DNA from: a virus
Virus record (IMG/VR): IMGVR_UViG_3300044911_000484
Span: 1-40,298 of that record
Strand: one strand, 5' to 3'
Length of the DNA stretch: 40,298 nucleotides
Shown here piece by piece: positions 1 to 4,962 of the stretch. A program made the position numbers and the translations under genes. Under the pieces are notes generated by a model. It was not told where the DNA came from. It was given only the letters and a program-made list of their open reading frames with translations, and did not search any database. Each line of letters begins with the position of its first letter. Within the stretch, counting starts at the first letter, position 1.

Positions 1-127
1 GGCTACCAATCCACCGCACCTCACAGCTCTTGTCGTAAGCCTGCTTCAAGGTCCATGCCTTGGGGTCAGCCTGCTGTTGAGCAGCAGCTTGACCACGCAG
101 CTGGATCTCTAGCTCCAGTCGTTTGAT
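1..127. repeat. Terminal direct repeat, left copy (assembly overlap of a circular contig)
   Basis: These 127 bases are identical to 40172-40298. The repeat lies inside the integrase coding sequence, and the integrase frame is continuous only when the two ends are joined. A length of exactly 127 matches a common largest assembler k-mer, so this is most simply the overlap left when a circular or terminally redundant genome is assembled, not a biological end repeat. The unique genome length is 40171 bp. Confidence 0.95.
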
Positions 128-241
128 CTTGGCTTCGTCATAGGTGGAACAGGTAGCAGTACGACGTCTGCCGTTGACGGTGACATCGACCAACCAACTG
201 TCACCACGTTGTCTGATCCCTTCTCGTTTGGTGTTTGCCAT
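1..241 (-). CDS. int: Tyrosine integrase, N-terminal part (gene crosses the contig join)
   Basis: This is the first 80 codons of the 348-residue integrase whose remainder lies at 39366-40171. The ATG at 241-239 gives a protein beginning MANTKREGIRQRGDSWLVDV, an arm-type DNA-binding domain (IRQRGDSW..V.VNGRRRTAT.STYDEAK) like those preceding the catalytic domain in phage integrases. A start further along at a TTG (residue 65) would lose this domain and is unlikely. No Shine-Dalgarno is seen; the ATG is instead preceded by the motif CACCCACCAC four bases upstream. The gene follows the small early operon after a 78-bp gap and precedes the RNA polymerase gene. Confidence 0.9.
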   Translation of the reverse strand, partial: MANTKREGIRQRGDSWLVDVTVNGRRRTATCSTYDEAKIKRLELEIQLRGQAAAQQQADPKAWTLKQAYDKSCEVRWIGS

Positions 242-319
242 GGTTGTGGTGGGTGAATGTTGATGAATTGTTAATTCATTCCTTTGTTTTGTTTGTATTA
301 CTGGGAGATTACCAGTTAG
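242..319 (-). promoter_or_regulatory. Intergenic leader of the integrase with inverted repeats
   Basis: This 78-bp AT-rich gap is the only non-coding space between the early operon and the integrase. It contains a perfect 7-bp inverted repeat with a 3-base loop (ATGAATT/AATTCAT, 263-279), a second shorter one (ACTGG/CCAGT, 300-304 and 312-316) and one copy of GTGGTGGGTG (246-255). These could be operators or part of an attachment region. I see no convincing sigma70 promoter and no tRNA-like segment. Confidence 0.45.
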
Positions 320-640
320 TTACTTTGGTTTCCGTGCAAATCCCACACCTGCCTTGAATCCAAGCTCAAGCAAAGCCAAGGCTGCAGCAGGGAACTCAGT
401 GGGGAATGTAGCCAACCAGTTTTTGAATCCATCCTTGATGACTTCAACTGGATCAGGTGCAACAGGTCGTTGTGGCAGGTGGGTCCAATGGGTGCAGTCG
501 GTGTAAGGAGGGAAGCGGTAGTCGCCTTGTGCCCACCCAAACTTGGGGTGGAACCACAGGACTTTGCCTTCAGAGTCCGCATCGGACTGAGCAGGAGGGC
601 ACACCTGCATTTCGTAGGACTTGGCGTAGAGGCTGGTCAT
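320..640 (-). CDS. DUF551-like small phage protein (106 aa)
   Basis: Function unknown. The start is the ATG at 640, which overlaps the TGA of the upstream gene as ATGA and implies translational coupling; longer frames extend into the neighbour without support. The middle of the protein carries WFHPKFGWAQGDYRFPPYTD followed by THWTHLPQRP, resembling the C-terminal signature (THW.PLP.PP) of small phage DUF551 proteins. The C-terminal third (residues about 68-106) is a helix-prone segment rich in Ala and Leu. It is the last gene of the early cluster before the integrase. Confidence 0.7.
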   Translation of the reverse strand: MTSLYAKSYEMQVCPPAQSDADSEGKVLWFHPKFGWAQGDYRFPPYTDCTHWTHLPQRPVAPDPVEVIKDGFKNWLATFPTEFPAAALALLELGFKAGVGFARKPK

Positions 641-879
641 TGGTGTCTGCCGGTAGAGGTGATTGAAGTTGCTTTGGGGTGGCGGTTCTTGGAGAACTTG
701 ATGGCTTCCGCTTTGCTGGTAGCCCTGACTGTGGTGGTCATTGGTCTGCCGTTCATGACGACAAGCACATCCCACAACACAGCTCGTTGATTACTGGTGC
801 GGCTGATGCCTTCACCAAGGTTGGGTTGGTCCTCATCGTTCCACTGCAAGGCGAACAGGACGTCCTTGCCGCGGTTCAT
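637..879 (-). CDS. Small early phage protein (80 aa), function unknown
   Basis: The ATG at 879 overlaps the stop of the methyltransferase gene (ATGA) and the stop overlaps the next ATG in the same way, so this gene sits in a tightly coupled chain. The second half (WDVLVVMNGRPMTTTVRATS, then KAEAIKFSKNRHP) looks like a small beta-strand plus helix domain in which the Ala-rich helix and NRHP are typical of short phage hypothetical proteins. There is no signal peptide or membrane segment. I do not recognise a function. Confidence 0.7.
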   Translation of the reverse strand: MNRGKDVLFALQWNDEDQPNLGEGISRTSNQRAVLWDVLVVMNGRPMTTTVRATSKAEAIKFSKNRHPKATSITSTGRHQ

Positions 880-1586
880 TGGGCTAGCTCCTTTACCCGT
901 GCAAGTGGAATCATTGCGACTTGTGGCACGACGGCATTGCCTAATGCTTTAAGTCTGTCCACCCGATGGGAAAGCCCATCATCTCCTCGACAAAGGACGG
1001 GTTGAGATGCATAGCTTTTCCAAGTGGGATTAAGGCATCTGAGGTTCGTTTGTAACCATGCCGTTTGATGTGACCGGATCCGCTGCGTCCTTTCCAGTCC
1101 GTCGCGGAAGGGGTAGGCAACAGCCCACCACCGATCTCGTTGATGGCAGGCTCCCACAGCACTAGCCGGTATGCATGACCACTCACAGTCATACCCTGCC
1201 GCGGCCAACTCTCCGAGAACGGTGTCCAGTCCGTTACCAAGGATCGCTGCCACGTTTTCCAAGACAATGAACTTGGGTCGTACCAAGCGAATGACTCGCA
1301 TGAGCTGGTAAAAGAGACCAGACCTTGTGCTTTCTTGGATACCGGCTTGCTTGCCTGCAATGCTGATGTCTTGGCAAGGAAATCCTCCGACAACAACGTC
1401 AGCTGCTCCTTGTTTGGGACAGAAGGTTGCGATGTCGTCATGGATGGGCACGTCGGGCCAGTGCTTGCGTAGTACTTGCTGGCAGTACGGATCTATCTCA
1501 ACAAATTGGACAGTGGTGAAGCCACCAACCCAACGTGCTGCAAGAGAGAACCCGCCAATGCCACTAAAGCAATCAATAAGGTTCAT
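876..1586 (-). CDS. DNA cytosine-5 methyltransferase (solitary, 236 aa)
   Basis: It transfers a methyl group from S-adenosylmethionine to cytosine C5 in DNA, probably protecting phage DNA from host restriction; no partner endonuclease is present. C5-MTase motifs are visible in order: motif I DCFSGIGG (residues 5-12), motif IV GGFPCQDIS with catalytic Cys71, motif VI ENV (110-112), motif VIII QRDRW (149-153) and motif X LGNAVVPQV (from 215). The start at 1586 is chosen because motif I follows at once and GGAAGG lies 7 bases upstream. At 236 aa it is short for the family: only about 60 residues separate motifs VIII and X, leaving a small target-recognition region. About 70% of its length is overlapped by another frame (941-1441). 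Confidence 0.9.
   Translation of the reverse strand: MNLIDCFSGIGGFSLAARWVGGFTTVQFVEIDPYCQQVLRKHWPDVPIHDDIATFCPKQGAADVVVGGFPCQDISIAGKQAGIQESTRSGLFYQLMRVIRLVRPKFIVLENVAAILGNGLDTVLGELAAAGYDCEWSCIPASAVGACHQRDRWWAVAYPFRDGLERTQRIRSHQTAWLQTNLRCLNPTWKSYASQPVLCRGDDGLSHRVDRLKALGNAVVPQVAMIPLARVKELAQ
941..1441 (-). CDS. Overlapping alternate-frame protein nested in the C5 methyltransferase gene
   Basis: This 166-codon frame lies entirely inside the methyltransferase gene, on the same strand and shifted by +1. Its product is not random-looking: SEDFLAKTSALQASKP, SLSWKTWQRSL, FSESWPRQGMTVSGHAYRL, GGGLLPTPSATDWKG and LNPSFVEEMMGFPIGWTDL match the recurring signature (DF.AKTS, F.E.WPR.GM, LLPTP.A.DWKG, LNP.FVE.MMGFP.GWT) that I recall from phage proteins often labelled methylase-related. 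The first of these is the shifted reading of methyltransferase motif IV and the last overlies its C-terminal motif. No good Shine-Dalgarno precedes the ATG; an internal TTG near 1407 preceded by AAGGAG is an alternative start. Expression is unproven, and the family match could reflect repeated annotation of the same overlap. Confidence 0.5.
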   Translation of the reverse strand: MTTSQPSVPNKEQLTLLSEDFLAKTSALQASKPVSKKAQGLVSFTSSCESFAWYDPSSLSWKTWQRSLVTDWTPFSESWPRQGMTVSGHAYRLVLWEPAINEIGGGLLPTPSATDWKGRSGSGHIKRHGYKRTSDALIPLGKAMHLNPSFVEEMMGFPIGWTDLKH

Positions 1587-1747
1587 TGGTTGACCTTCCA
1601 AGGCAGGGCACCCCACTTCTGCACAAGGCCTGTGTAAAGGCTGTGCATGGGGTGGCTGGCGTGTTGTCTGCCATCCAAGCGATAGAGCTTGTCCAGCCAT
1701 TCGATGCGGCGTTCATCTTCGATGCGCCAGTTGGGGTCATACGGCAT
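1583..1747 (-). CDS. Small early phage protein (54 aa)
   Basis: A short gene starting MPYDPNWRIEDERRIEWLDK and ending in KVNQ, with its TGA overlapping the methyltransferase ATG (ATGA). The acidic/basic helical N-terminal half followed by DGRQHASHPMHSLYTGL matches a type of tiny protein I associate with cyanophage early regions; its role is unknown. The sequence upstream of the ATG (GTGGTGGTGATG in plus-strand reading, 1753-1764) is a variant of the 10-mer found ahead of other early genes, and no Shine-Dalgarno is visible. Confidence 0.72.
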   Translation of the reverse strand: MPYDPNWRIEDERRIEWLDKLYRLDGRQHASHPMHSLYTGLVQKWGALPWKVNQ

Positions 1748-1749
1748 GG

Positions 1750-1974
1750 TCAGTGGTGGTGATGGGACAGTTGTTCAAGGCGTTGAGCAACACCTGTGAT
1801 GGCAAGGTGGCAGATCTCCCGGTCCTGTTTAGATGGGGCCCAGGACCTGATCTCTTGGGCCATGGTCTGCATGACTGCTGCCATGCGTTCATGTCCATCA
1901 ATCAGTGCCTGCCTGTCGTGCCAGTACGCCTTCATCAGGCGTGTGCAGAGGGTTGGATCAGAAGGGTTGTCCAT
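1750..1974 (-). CDS. Small early phage protein (74 aa), unknown
   Basis: The start is the ATG at 1974, with GAGGAG placed 8 bases upstream; the frame extends further but overlaps the previous gene without its own signal. The product is predicted largely helical (CTRLMKAYWHDRQALIDGHE, then RMAAVMQTMAQEIRSW) and ends in four natural histidines. There is no membrane segment. It overlaps the upstream gene by 17 bp and is followed by a 2-bp gap, so it is part of the early operon. Function not recognised. Confidence 0.68.
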   Translation of the reverse strand: MDNPSDPTLCTRLMKAYWHDRQALIDGHERMAAVMQTMAQEIRSWAPSKQDREICHLAITGVAQRLEQLSHHHH

Positions 1975-2260
1975 CTGAACGCTCCTCGTACTCAGGGCCA
2001 CACATGACAGCACACCTGGCATAACCGACCACATCCACCAAGGTGTCGATGTGATTGGGTGTGTGCTGCAGTCGGCTGAGCTTGAGGCAGATCATCATGT
2101 GTGCCACCTGTTGGGCACTGATGTCTGCACCTGTGATGGCTGACCACATCAGGGCGATGCGATCAAAGCTGACCTTTGGGTCACCGTAGTCAGCAGCCCT
2201 GTCATGGGTGATGGATTCAGCCCGTTCATCGAACAACGACAGTCTGGATCTGATGGTCAT
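1958..2260 (-). CDS. DUF6378-like protein (100 aa)
   Basis: The pattern ERAESITHDRAADYGDPKVS, then FDRIALMWSAITG, then VAHMMICLKLSRLQHTPNHID and DTLVDVVGYARC matches the small phage family DUF6378, all-helical proteins resembling MazG-like nucleotide pyrophosphohydrolases in layout; enzymatic activity is not established. The ATG at 2260 overlaps the preceding stop (ATGA) and has AAGGAGG 5 bases upstream, one of the clear Shine-Dalgarno sites in the early region. Family placement is from memory of the motif. Confidence 0.78.
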   Translation of the reverse strand: MTIRSRLSLFDERAESITHDRAADYGDPKVSFDRIALMWSAITGADISAQQVAHMMICLKLSRLQHTPNHIDTLVDVVGYARCAVMCGPEYEERSDGQPF

Positions 2261-2556
2261 GCTGCCTCCTTGTCTTTGTTCAGCTGTTTGTTGAACAACC
2301 ACTGGGCTTGCTGCCTATCACGACGTCCCCTGTCGGTAAGGGTGTAGCCACCTGATGCAGGACGAACCAGACCAGCCTGTAGAAGGACCTTGATCTGTTC
2401 ATTGATGGCATCAGTAAGCCATGTCTTGTCCCGATCTCCCAGTGCGGGACGTAGTTCCGAGAGGAGTTGGGGTCTGGAGTACGCCAACGGATAGCGGTTG
2501 TACATGGTGTTCAACAGCTCATGACGTACAAGGGCCATGGCTTGTATGTCATTCAT
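2257..2556 (-). CDS. Small winged-helix-like protein (99 aa)
   Basis: Residues about 20-80 (RPQLLSELRPALG, WLTDAINEQIKVLLQAGLVR, then SGGYTLTDRGR) have the look of a winged helix-turn-helix: two helices, a recognition-type helix and a small wing ending in YTLTDRG. It could bind DNA and regulate early genes; this is inference. The start at 2556 is supported by AAGGAGG 5 bases upstream, and it overlaps the end of the 49-aa gene by 8 bp. The basic C-terminal tail (NKQLNKDKEAA) runs into the next gene's ATGA junction. Confidence 0.72.
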   Translation of the reverse strand: MNDIQAMALVRHELLNTMYNRYPLAYSRPQLLSELRPALGDRDKTWLTDAINEQIKVLLQAGLVRPASGGYTLTDRGRRDRQQAQWLFNKQLNKDKEAA

Positions 2557-2698
2557 GGCTGGCCTCCTTGTGCAGCAACACCAGCTGTTCAAGCCACTTG
2601 ACCCTGGCTTCTAGGTCCATGACACAAGCAGCCATGACACTGCTGGTCTCACTGCTGTCGCCGTAGATCTTCTTGAACTCTTCCCATGCATCAGTCAT
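2549..2698 (-). CDS. Tiny early protein (49 aa)
   Basis: A short gene beginning MTDAWEEFKKIYGDSSETSS and ending LLHKEASHE, overlapping its neighbours by 8 bp on both sides. The C-terminal half (MDLEARVKWLEQLVLLHKEA) has a heptad-like pattern consistent with a short coiled coil. The overlaps and the operon position are the main evidence that it is translated; its function is unknown. Its 3' end carries the strong Shine-Dalgarno of the next gene. Confidence 0.62.
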   Translation of the reverse strand: MTDAWEEFKKIYGDSSETSSVMAACVMDLEARVKWLEQLVLLHKEASHE

Positions 2699-2900
2699 CT
2701 CTTTGCTCCCCGGTCATGGTTGGGTGGTACACACAACCCTGTTGGCCGGTGCTTTCGGCAGGTTGGCTATAGGTGGCCAACACATGGCGAGCAAAGGCCG
2801 CGGCAACCACTGTTGCTTGGGCATTGGGTGCTGCTCCATAACTGGCTTTCCACCAGTCTCGGTACAGCTCCATCAGTTCCAGTTCAGAGGGGTTAGTCAT
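2691..2900 (-). CDS. Small early phage protein (69 aa)
   Basis: The ATG at 2900 overlaps the previous stop (ATGA). The core ELYRDWWKASYGAAPNAQAT followed by VVAAAFARHVL is a pattern I have seen in many short phage hypothetical proteins: an aromatic N-terminal helix, a small turn and an Ala-rich helix. The C-terminal 20 residues are polar and probably disordered. No enzymatic motif is visible. Confidence 0.68.
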   Translation of the reverse strand: MTNPSELELMELYRDWWKASYGAAPNAQATVVAAAFARHVLATYSQPAESTGQQGCVYHPTMTGEQRDD

Positions 2901-3070
2901 GCGTCGTGTAGTGGGTGTTGTTGTTGGAGGGATTCATCAGTGAAGGTCTCTTGGTATTCATGTGGTGTCCACCGTCTGGCCAGGTGATGAATGTCCTGAG
3001 CCAAGGCACTGTGGCCATCAGCATGGAGTCGTGCTGCTGCTTTAAGGAGCAACACATGTGGTTTGTCCAT
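2897..3070 (-). CDS. Tiny early protein (57 aa)
   Basis: It starts at the ATG at 3070 (MDKPHVLLLKAAARLHADGH), overlapping the stop of the secreted-protein gene as TGATG. It is helical and rich in histidine (HSALAQDIHHLARRW), with a polar Gln/His-rich tail. No known family is recognised. Overlapping start and stop signals place it firmly in the early operon. Confidence 0.65.
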   Translation of the reverse strand: MDKPHVLLLKAAARLHADGHSALAQDIHHLARRWTPHEYQETFTDESLQQQHPLHDA

Positions 3071-3312
3071 CACTGGCAACTGGTGTAACCACCAGCGGAG
3101 TTGCATTGGAACTGTTGACCAGTGCTGTCGTTGCCGTAGGTGTAGGCACTGTTCTTGCCGTAGATGGTGGAGAAAGCAGAGCCATCACTGCCGTAGCAGT
3201 ACGACAAGGACCCACTGGTGGTGCAGTTGAAGTCAGTGCTGGTTTGGGCCAACACAACAGGAGTGAGGGCCAACACAAAACCGGTGGCCAACACAGGGAA
3301 CAGGTACTTCAT
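3070..3312 (-). CDS. Secreted or periplasmic cysteine-containing small protein (80 aa)
   Basis: The N-terminus is a textbook Sec signal peptide: MKYL, a hydrophobic core FPVLATGFVLALTPVVL, and a probable AQ cleavage region near residue 22-23. The mature part of about 58 residues is Gly/Ser/Tyr-rich with four cysteines in two similar blocks (FNCTTSGSLSYC and FQCNSAGGYTSC), suggesting two disulphide-linked repeats. Similar short secreted proteins ending GGYTSC occur, from memory, in picocyanobacteria. An export signal on an early phage gene is unusual. The start at 3312 is chosen because it gives the signal peptide; a longer frame adds a basic His-rich lead. It has its own leader after a terminator. 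Confidence 0.78.
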   Translation of the reverse strand: MKYLFPVLATGFVLALTPVVLAQTSTDFNCTTSGSLSYCYGSDGSAFSTIYGKNSAYTYGNDSTGQQFQCNSAGGYTSCQ

Positions 3313-3315
3313 GGT

Positions 3316-3488
3316 GTGGTGGGTGTGGTGCTTCCGCTTCGGAAGCCTGCCCATCATGCTGCCACCACCATTGGTAGCAACACATGGGCCGTGGCATCGT
3401 TACGGTCTGTCATTCACAACTGAGACCAGGACCAACACAACCGGACCAACACAAGGAAGGGCGATGGGTCCGCTGCTGCTACCTGGGC
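3316..3488 (-). promoter_or_regulatory. Leader region of the secreted-protein gene, with repeats and a hairpin
   Basis: This gap of about 175 bp follows a terminator, so it should hold a new promoter. It contains one GTGGTGGGTG 10-mer (3316-3325), a perfect 7-bp hairpin with a 3-base loop (GCTTCCG/CGGAAGC, 3330-3346) and a 12-bp direct repeat GGACCAACACAA at 3429-3440 and 3443-3454. I cannot identify a convincing -35/-10 pair on either strand. The hairpin has no T-run and is better read as an RNA-processing, attenuation or protein-binding site than as a terminator. Confidence 0.45.
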
Positions 3489-3515
3489 AAAAAAAGGGGG
3501 CCCATTGCGGGCCCC
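3489..3515 (-). terminator. Rho-independent terminator after the 86-aa gene
   Basis: Read on the minus strand, a perfect 7-bp GC stem (GGGGCCC/GGGCCCC, 5-base loop, 3497-3515) is followed within two bases by seven consecutive T residues (3495-3489). It begins 8 bp after the stop codon at 3524 and splits the early cluster into two transcription units. Confidence 0.85.
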
Positions 3516-3523
3516 ATGGCTAG

Positions 3524-3784
3524 TCAGTGGCTGGCTTCCAGTTCAGCCTGCATCACGTCTCGCTCAATCAGGGCAAGGGCCCCAACCGTCCAACGCTTGA
3601 GGTTTGGGTAGCCGCTGACGTGGTGCAGCTCATACGACCACCAGTCAGCCACCCTGGTGGCTCCTAAGCGGTCAAGATTGCTGATGCCTGCCCTGATGTC
3701 AGCCATCAGCTGCGGGCTTGGTTTGTGGTCTTTCGTCCATGGCTTGACGACCTCGGGTGTGGGCAATGTGGTGAGCTTCGGCAT
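3524..3784 (-). CDS. Small early phage protein (86 aa)
   Basis: The start MPKLTTLPTPEVVKPWTKDH at 3784 is preferred because the 10-mer GTGGTGGGTG lies six bases upstream, as at other early starts; the longer frame has no support. The rest is helical with several tryptophans (ADWWSYELHH, KRWTVGALALIERDV). There is no membrane segment or known motif. It is the last gene of the first early transcription unit, directly before a strong terminator. Confidence 0.7.
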   Translation of the reverse strand: MPKLTTLPTPEVVKPWTKDHKPSPQLMADIRAGISNLDRLGATRVADWWSYELHHVSGYPNLKRWTVGALALIERDVMQAELEASH

Positions 3785-3810
3785 GGTTTTGTGGTGGGTG
3801 TGTGGTGGCA

Positions 3811-3828
3811 GGCCCCATTGCTGGGGCC
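3811..3828. other. GC-rich hairpin between early genes
   Basis: A perfect 6-bp stem GGCCCC/GGGGCC with a 6-base loop lies in the 53-bp gap between the 52-aa and 86-aa genes. It has no T-run in either direction, so it is not a standard terminator. It shares the loop start ATTGC with the terminator hairpin at 3497-3515, so the two may have a common origin. A possible role is mRNA processing or stability. Confidence 0.5.
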
Positions 3829-3837
3829 CGTGGTGGG

Positions 3838-3996
3838 TCAGTAGTCGGCGTTGATGCAGAGATAATCTTCGATCTCCTCCTGGCTCAAGCTCGCAATGTA
3901 TGCCTTGCAAACTTGACGGAGGAAGTCGCGGTCGCACTCTGCCTCCCACATGGCTTGGCCAATGGCTTCGCCTGCTAGGTCGCGTGTGGTGGTCAT
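3838..3996 (-). CDS. Tiny acidic early protein (52 aa)
   Basis: It begins MTTTRDLAGEAIGQAMWEAE at 3996, with its ATG overlapping the stop of the membrane-peptide gene (ATGA). The protein is acidic and helical, with SLSQEEIEDYL near the C-terminus. Small acidic early phage proteins often bind host enzymes, but nothing here identifies a target. A longer frame starting at 4077 would read through the neighbouring gene and is rejected. Confidence 0.65.
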   Translation of the reverse strand: MTTTRDLAGEAIGQAMWEAECDRDFLRQVCKAYIASLSQEEIEDYLCINADY

Positions 3997-4133
3997 GGTT
4001 GAGCGGTGTGGTGGATGGGCTGAGTGCCGGTATGGGTTACCGGCTGGCGAGCCAGCTCCCCCAGAGCTAGCAGCCATAAGGCTGCCGACCCCAGAGTCAC
4101 CAGAACCGCCACTGGCAAGGTCTGGCGCTCCAT
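3993..4133 (-). CDS. Small membrane protein (46 aa)
   Basis: This short gene overlaps both neighbours (TGATG at its start, ATGA at its stop), which strongly suggests coupled translation. The product begins MERQTLPVAVLVTLGSAALW and continues LLALGEL, giving one transmembrane helix of about 20 residues (5-25), followed by a polar Thr/His/Pro-rich tail of about 20 residues. The topology could be a host-membrane effector or superinfection-exclusion peptide; this is speculation. Confidence 0.62.
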   Translation of the reverse strand: MERQTLPVAVLVTLGSAALWLLALGELARQPVTHTGTQPIHHTAQP

Positions 4134-4447
4134 CACTCAGACGGCCCCACTAGGAAGTAGTACGCGTCCGAATCATGACCCCTGGCAGCTAAACAGCCGC
4201 CCCAGTCACTCATTGGCGAACCATCCACAAGGGCTAGTGCCGCCGCTTGATGGTTCTCCCAACTCTCTTTGCTGTAGTCCCAGTCCACAACCACCCGCCA
4301 AGTCGTCTCCTGGTCGCGCCTGTGTGTCGCAACCACTCGACTCCCCCTGTGGTTCGTTGGTCCCAAATAACGGGTGACAATGACCGGCCCATAGAGCATT
4401 CGCCCCATGGCCACGGCCCTTCCAGCCGTTGCTGTGTTGGTCTGCAT
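4133..4447 (-). CDS. First early gene: conserved small phage protein (104 aa)
   Basis: The signature VIVTRYLGPTNHRGSRVVAT near residues 23-42, a central WRVVVDWDYSKESWENHQAA segment and a C-terminal DSDAYYFLVGPSE match a widespread group of short phage proteins with a TRYLGPTN.RGSRV.A motif; function unknown. The start at 4447 is chosen since the family begins close to this point; the frame is open for 81 codons upstream, but that stretch is low-complexity Pro/Gly/Arg sequence unlike a protein. It is the most upstream gene of the minus arm. Confidence 0.78.
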   Translation of the reverse strand: MQTNTATAGRAVAMGRMLYGPVIVTRYLGPTNHRGSRVVATHRRDQETTWRVVVDWDYSKESWENHQAAALALVDGSPMSDWGGCLAARGHDSDAYYFLVGPSE

Positions 4448-4962
4448 GTTGTCTAGGTACGTGGTGGATGCAGAGGGTCTCCCCCCTGGCTCCCCCATTC
4501 TAACCACCACCATCAGTGGCGCACTGTTTCGGGACCTGGGAGCCCAGGGCTCGGGGCGGCTCACAACAAAGACAGCAGGAGAACCCCAGGCTCGCCCACT
4601 GTGCAGGGCTGGCGACGGTTGGCCTCCTGTCGGTCCCCATGGGATCTGCTGTCCCCTGCAAGCCATTGCGCCGCAAGGCTTCTGGGCCAACTGTTGCGGC
4701 TGCCGTTGCGTATCTGCCCCCCTGGCCCCCTATGTCAGCCGGTCGCAGGCCCCCCATGGGGGGTATCGACCGCTCACCCATAGTGCGTAAGCCCCACAGA
4801 TTTTCCCGGCAAAAACTGAGGTTCTGCTTAGTAGTCGTAAGTAGGTCTTAGGTGGGTCAGGGTTGAGGGAAGGGAAGGAAGGAGGGAGACCAAGCCATGG
4901 TGGAACGGGAGCTGAGCTTTGGTTCTTCTTAGGATTTCCACTAGGAGGACGTCGTAGCAACC
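4448..4962. other. Divergent non-coding region between the two genome arms
   Basis: I see no convincing gene here on either strand. The region holds a 14-bp perfect palindrome of six C, AT, six G (4750-4763), adjoining hairpins CTGGG/CCCAG (4536-4547) and GAGCC/GGCTC (4540-4552), TTGCG/CGCAA around 4668, and a purine-only tract of about 25 bases (4865-4889). Early promoters for both arms should lie here, and by analogy with T7, where the physical ends lie upstream of the early genes, it is the likeliest place for the packaged ends and a collapsed terminal repeat. No sigma70 promoter could be assigned with confidence. Confidence 0.5.

Noticed and set aside
1-127. Terminal repeat as a biological direct terminal repeat
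   Set aside because: It lies in the middle of the integrase coding sequence and is exactly 127 bases, an assembler k-mer length. A real end within an intact gene is unlikely.
285-299. T7-type promoter start (TAATAC) on the minus strand upstream of the integrase
   Set aside because: Only six bases match; the rest of the T7 consensus is absent, and a divergent polymerase need not use that sequence.
324-346. tRNA T-arm-like sequence near the integrase as attachment site
   Set aside because: GTGCAAATC resembles a T-loop, but the flanking bases do not pair and the segment codes for the end of the 106-aa protein.
3330-3346. Hairpin as a terminator
   Set aside because: The stem is perfect, but no T-run follows on either strand, and it sits in the leader just before a start codon.
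4448-4690. N-terminal extension of the first early gene
   Set aside because: The frame is open to 4690, but the added 81 residues are low complexity and the conserved part begins near the ATG at 4447.
4500-4781. Possible extra early gene in the divergent region
   Set aside because: Several frames are open on both strands because of high GC, but their products are Pro/Gly/Cys-rich without domains and lack ribosome sites.
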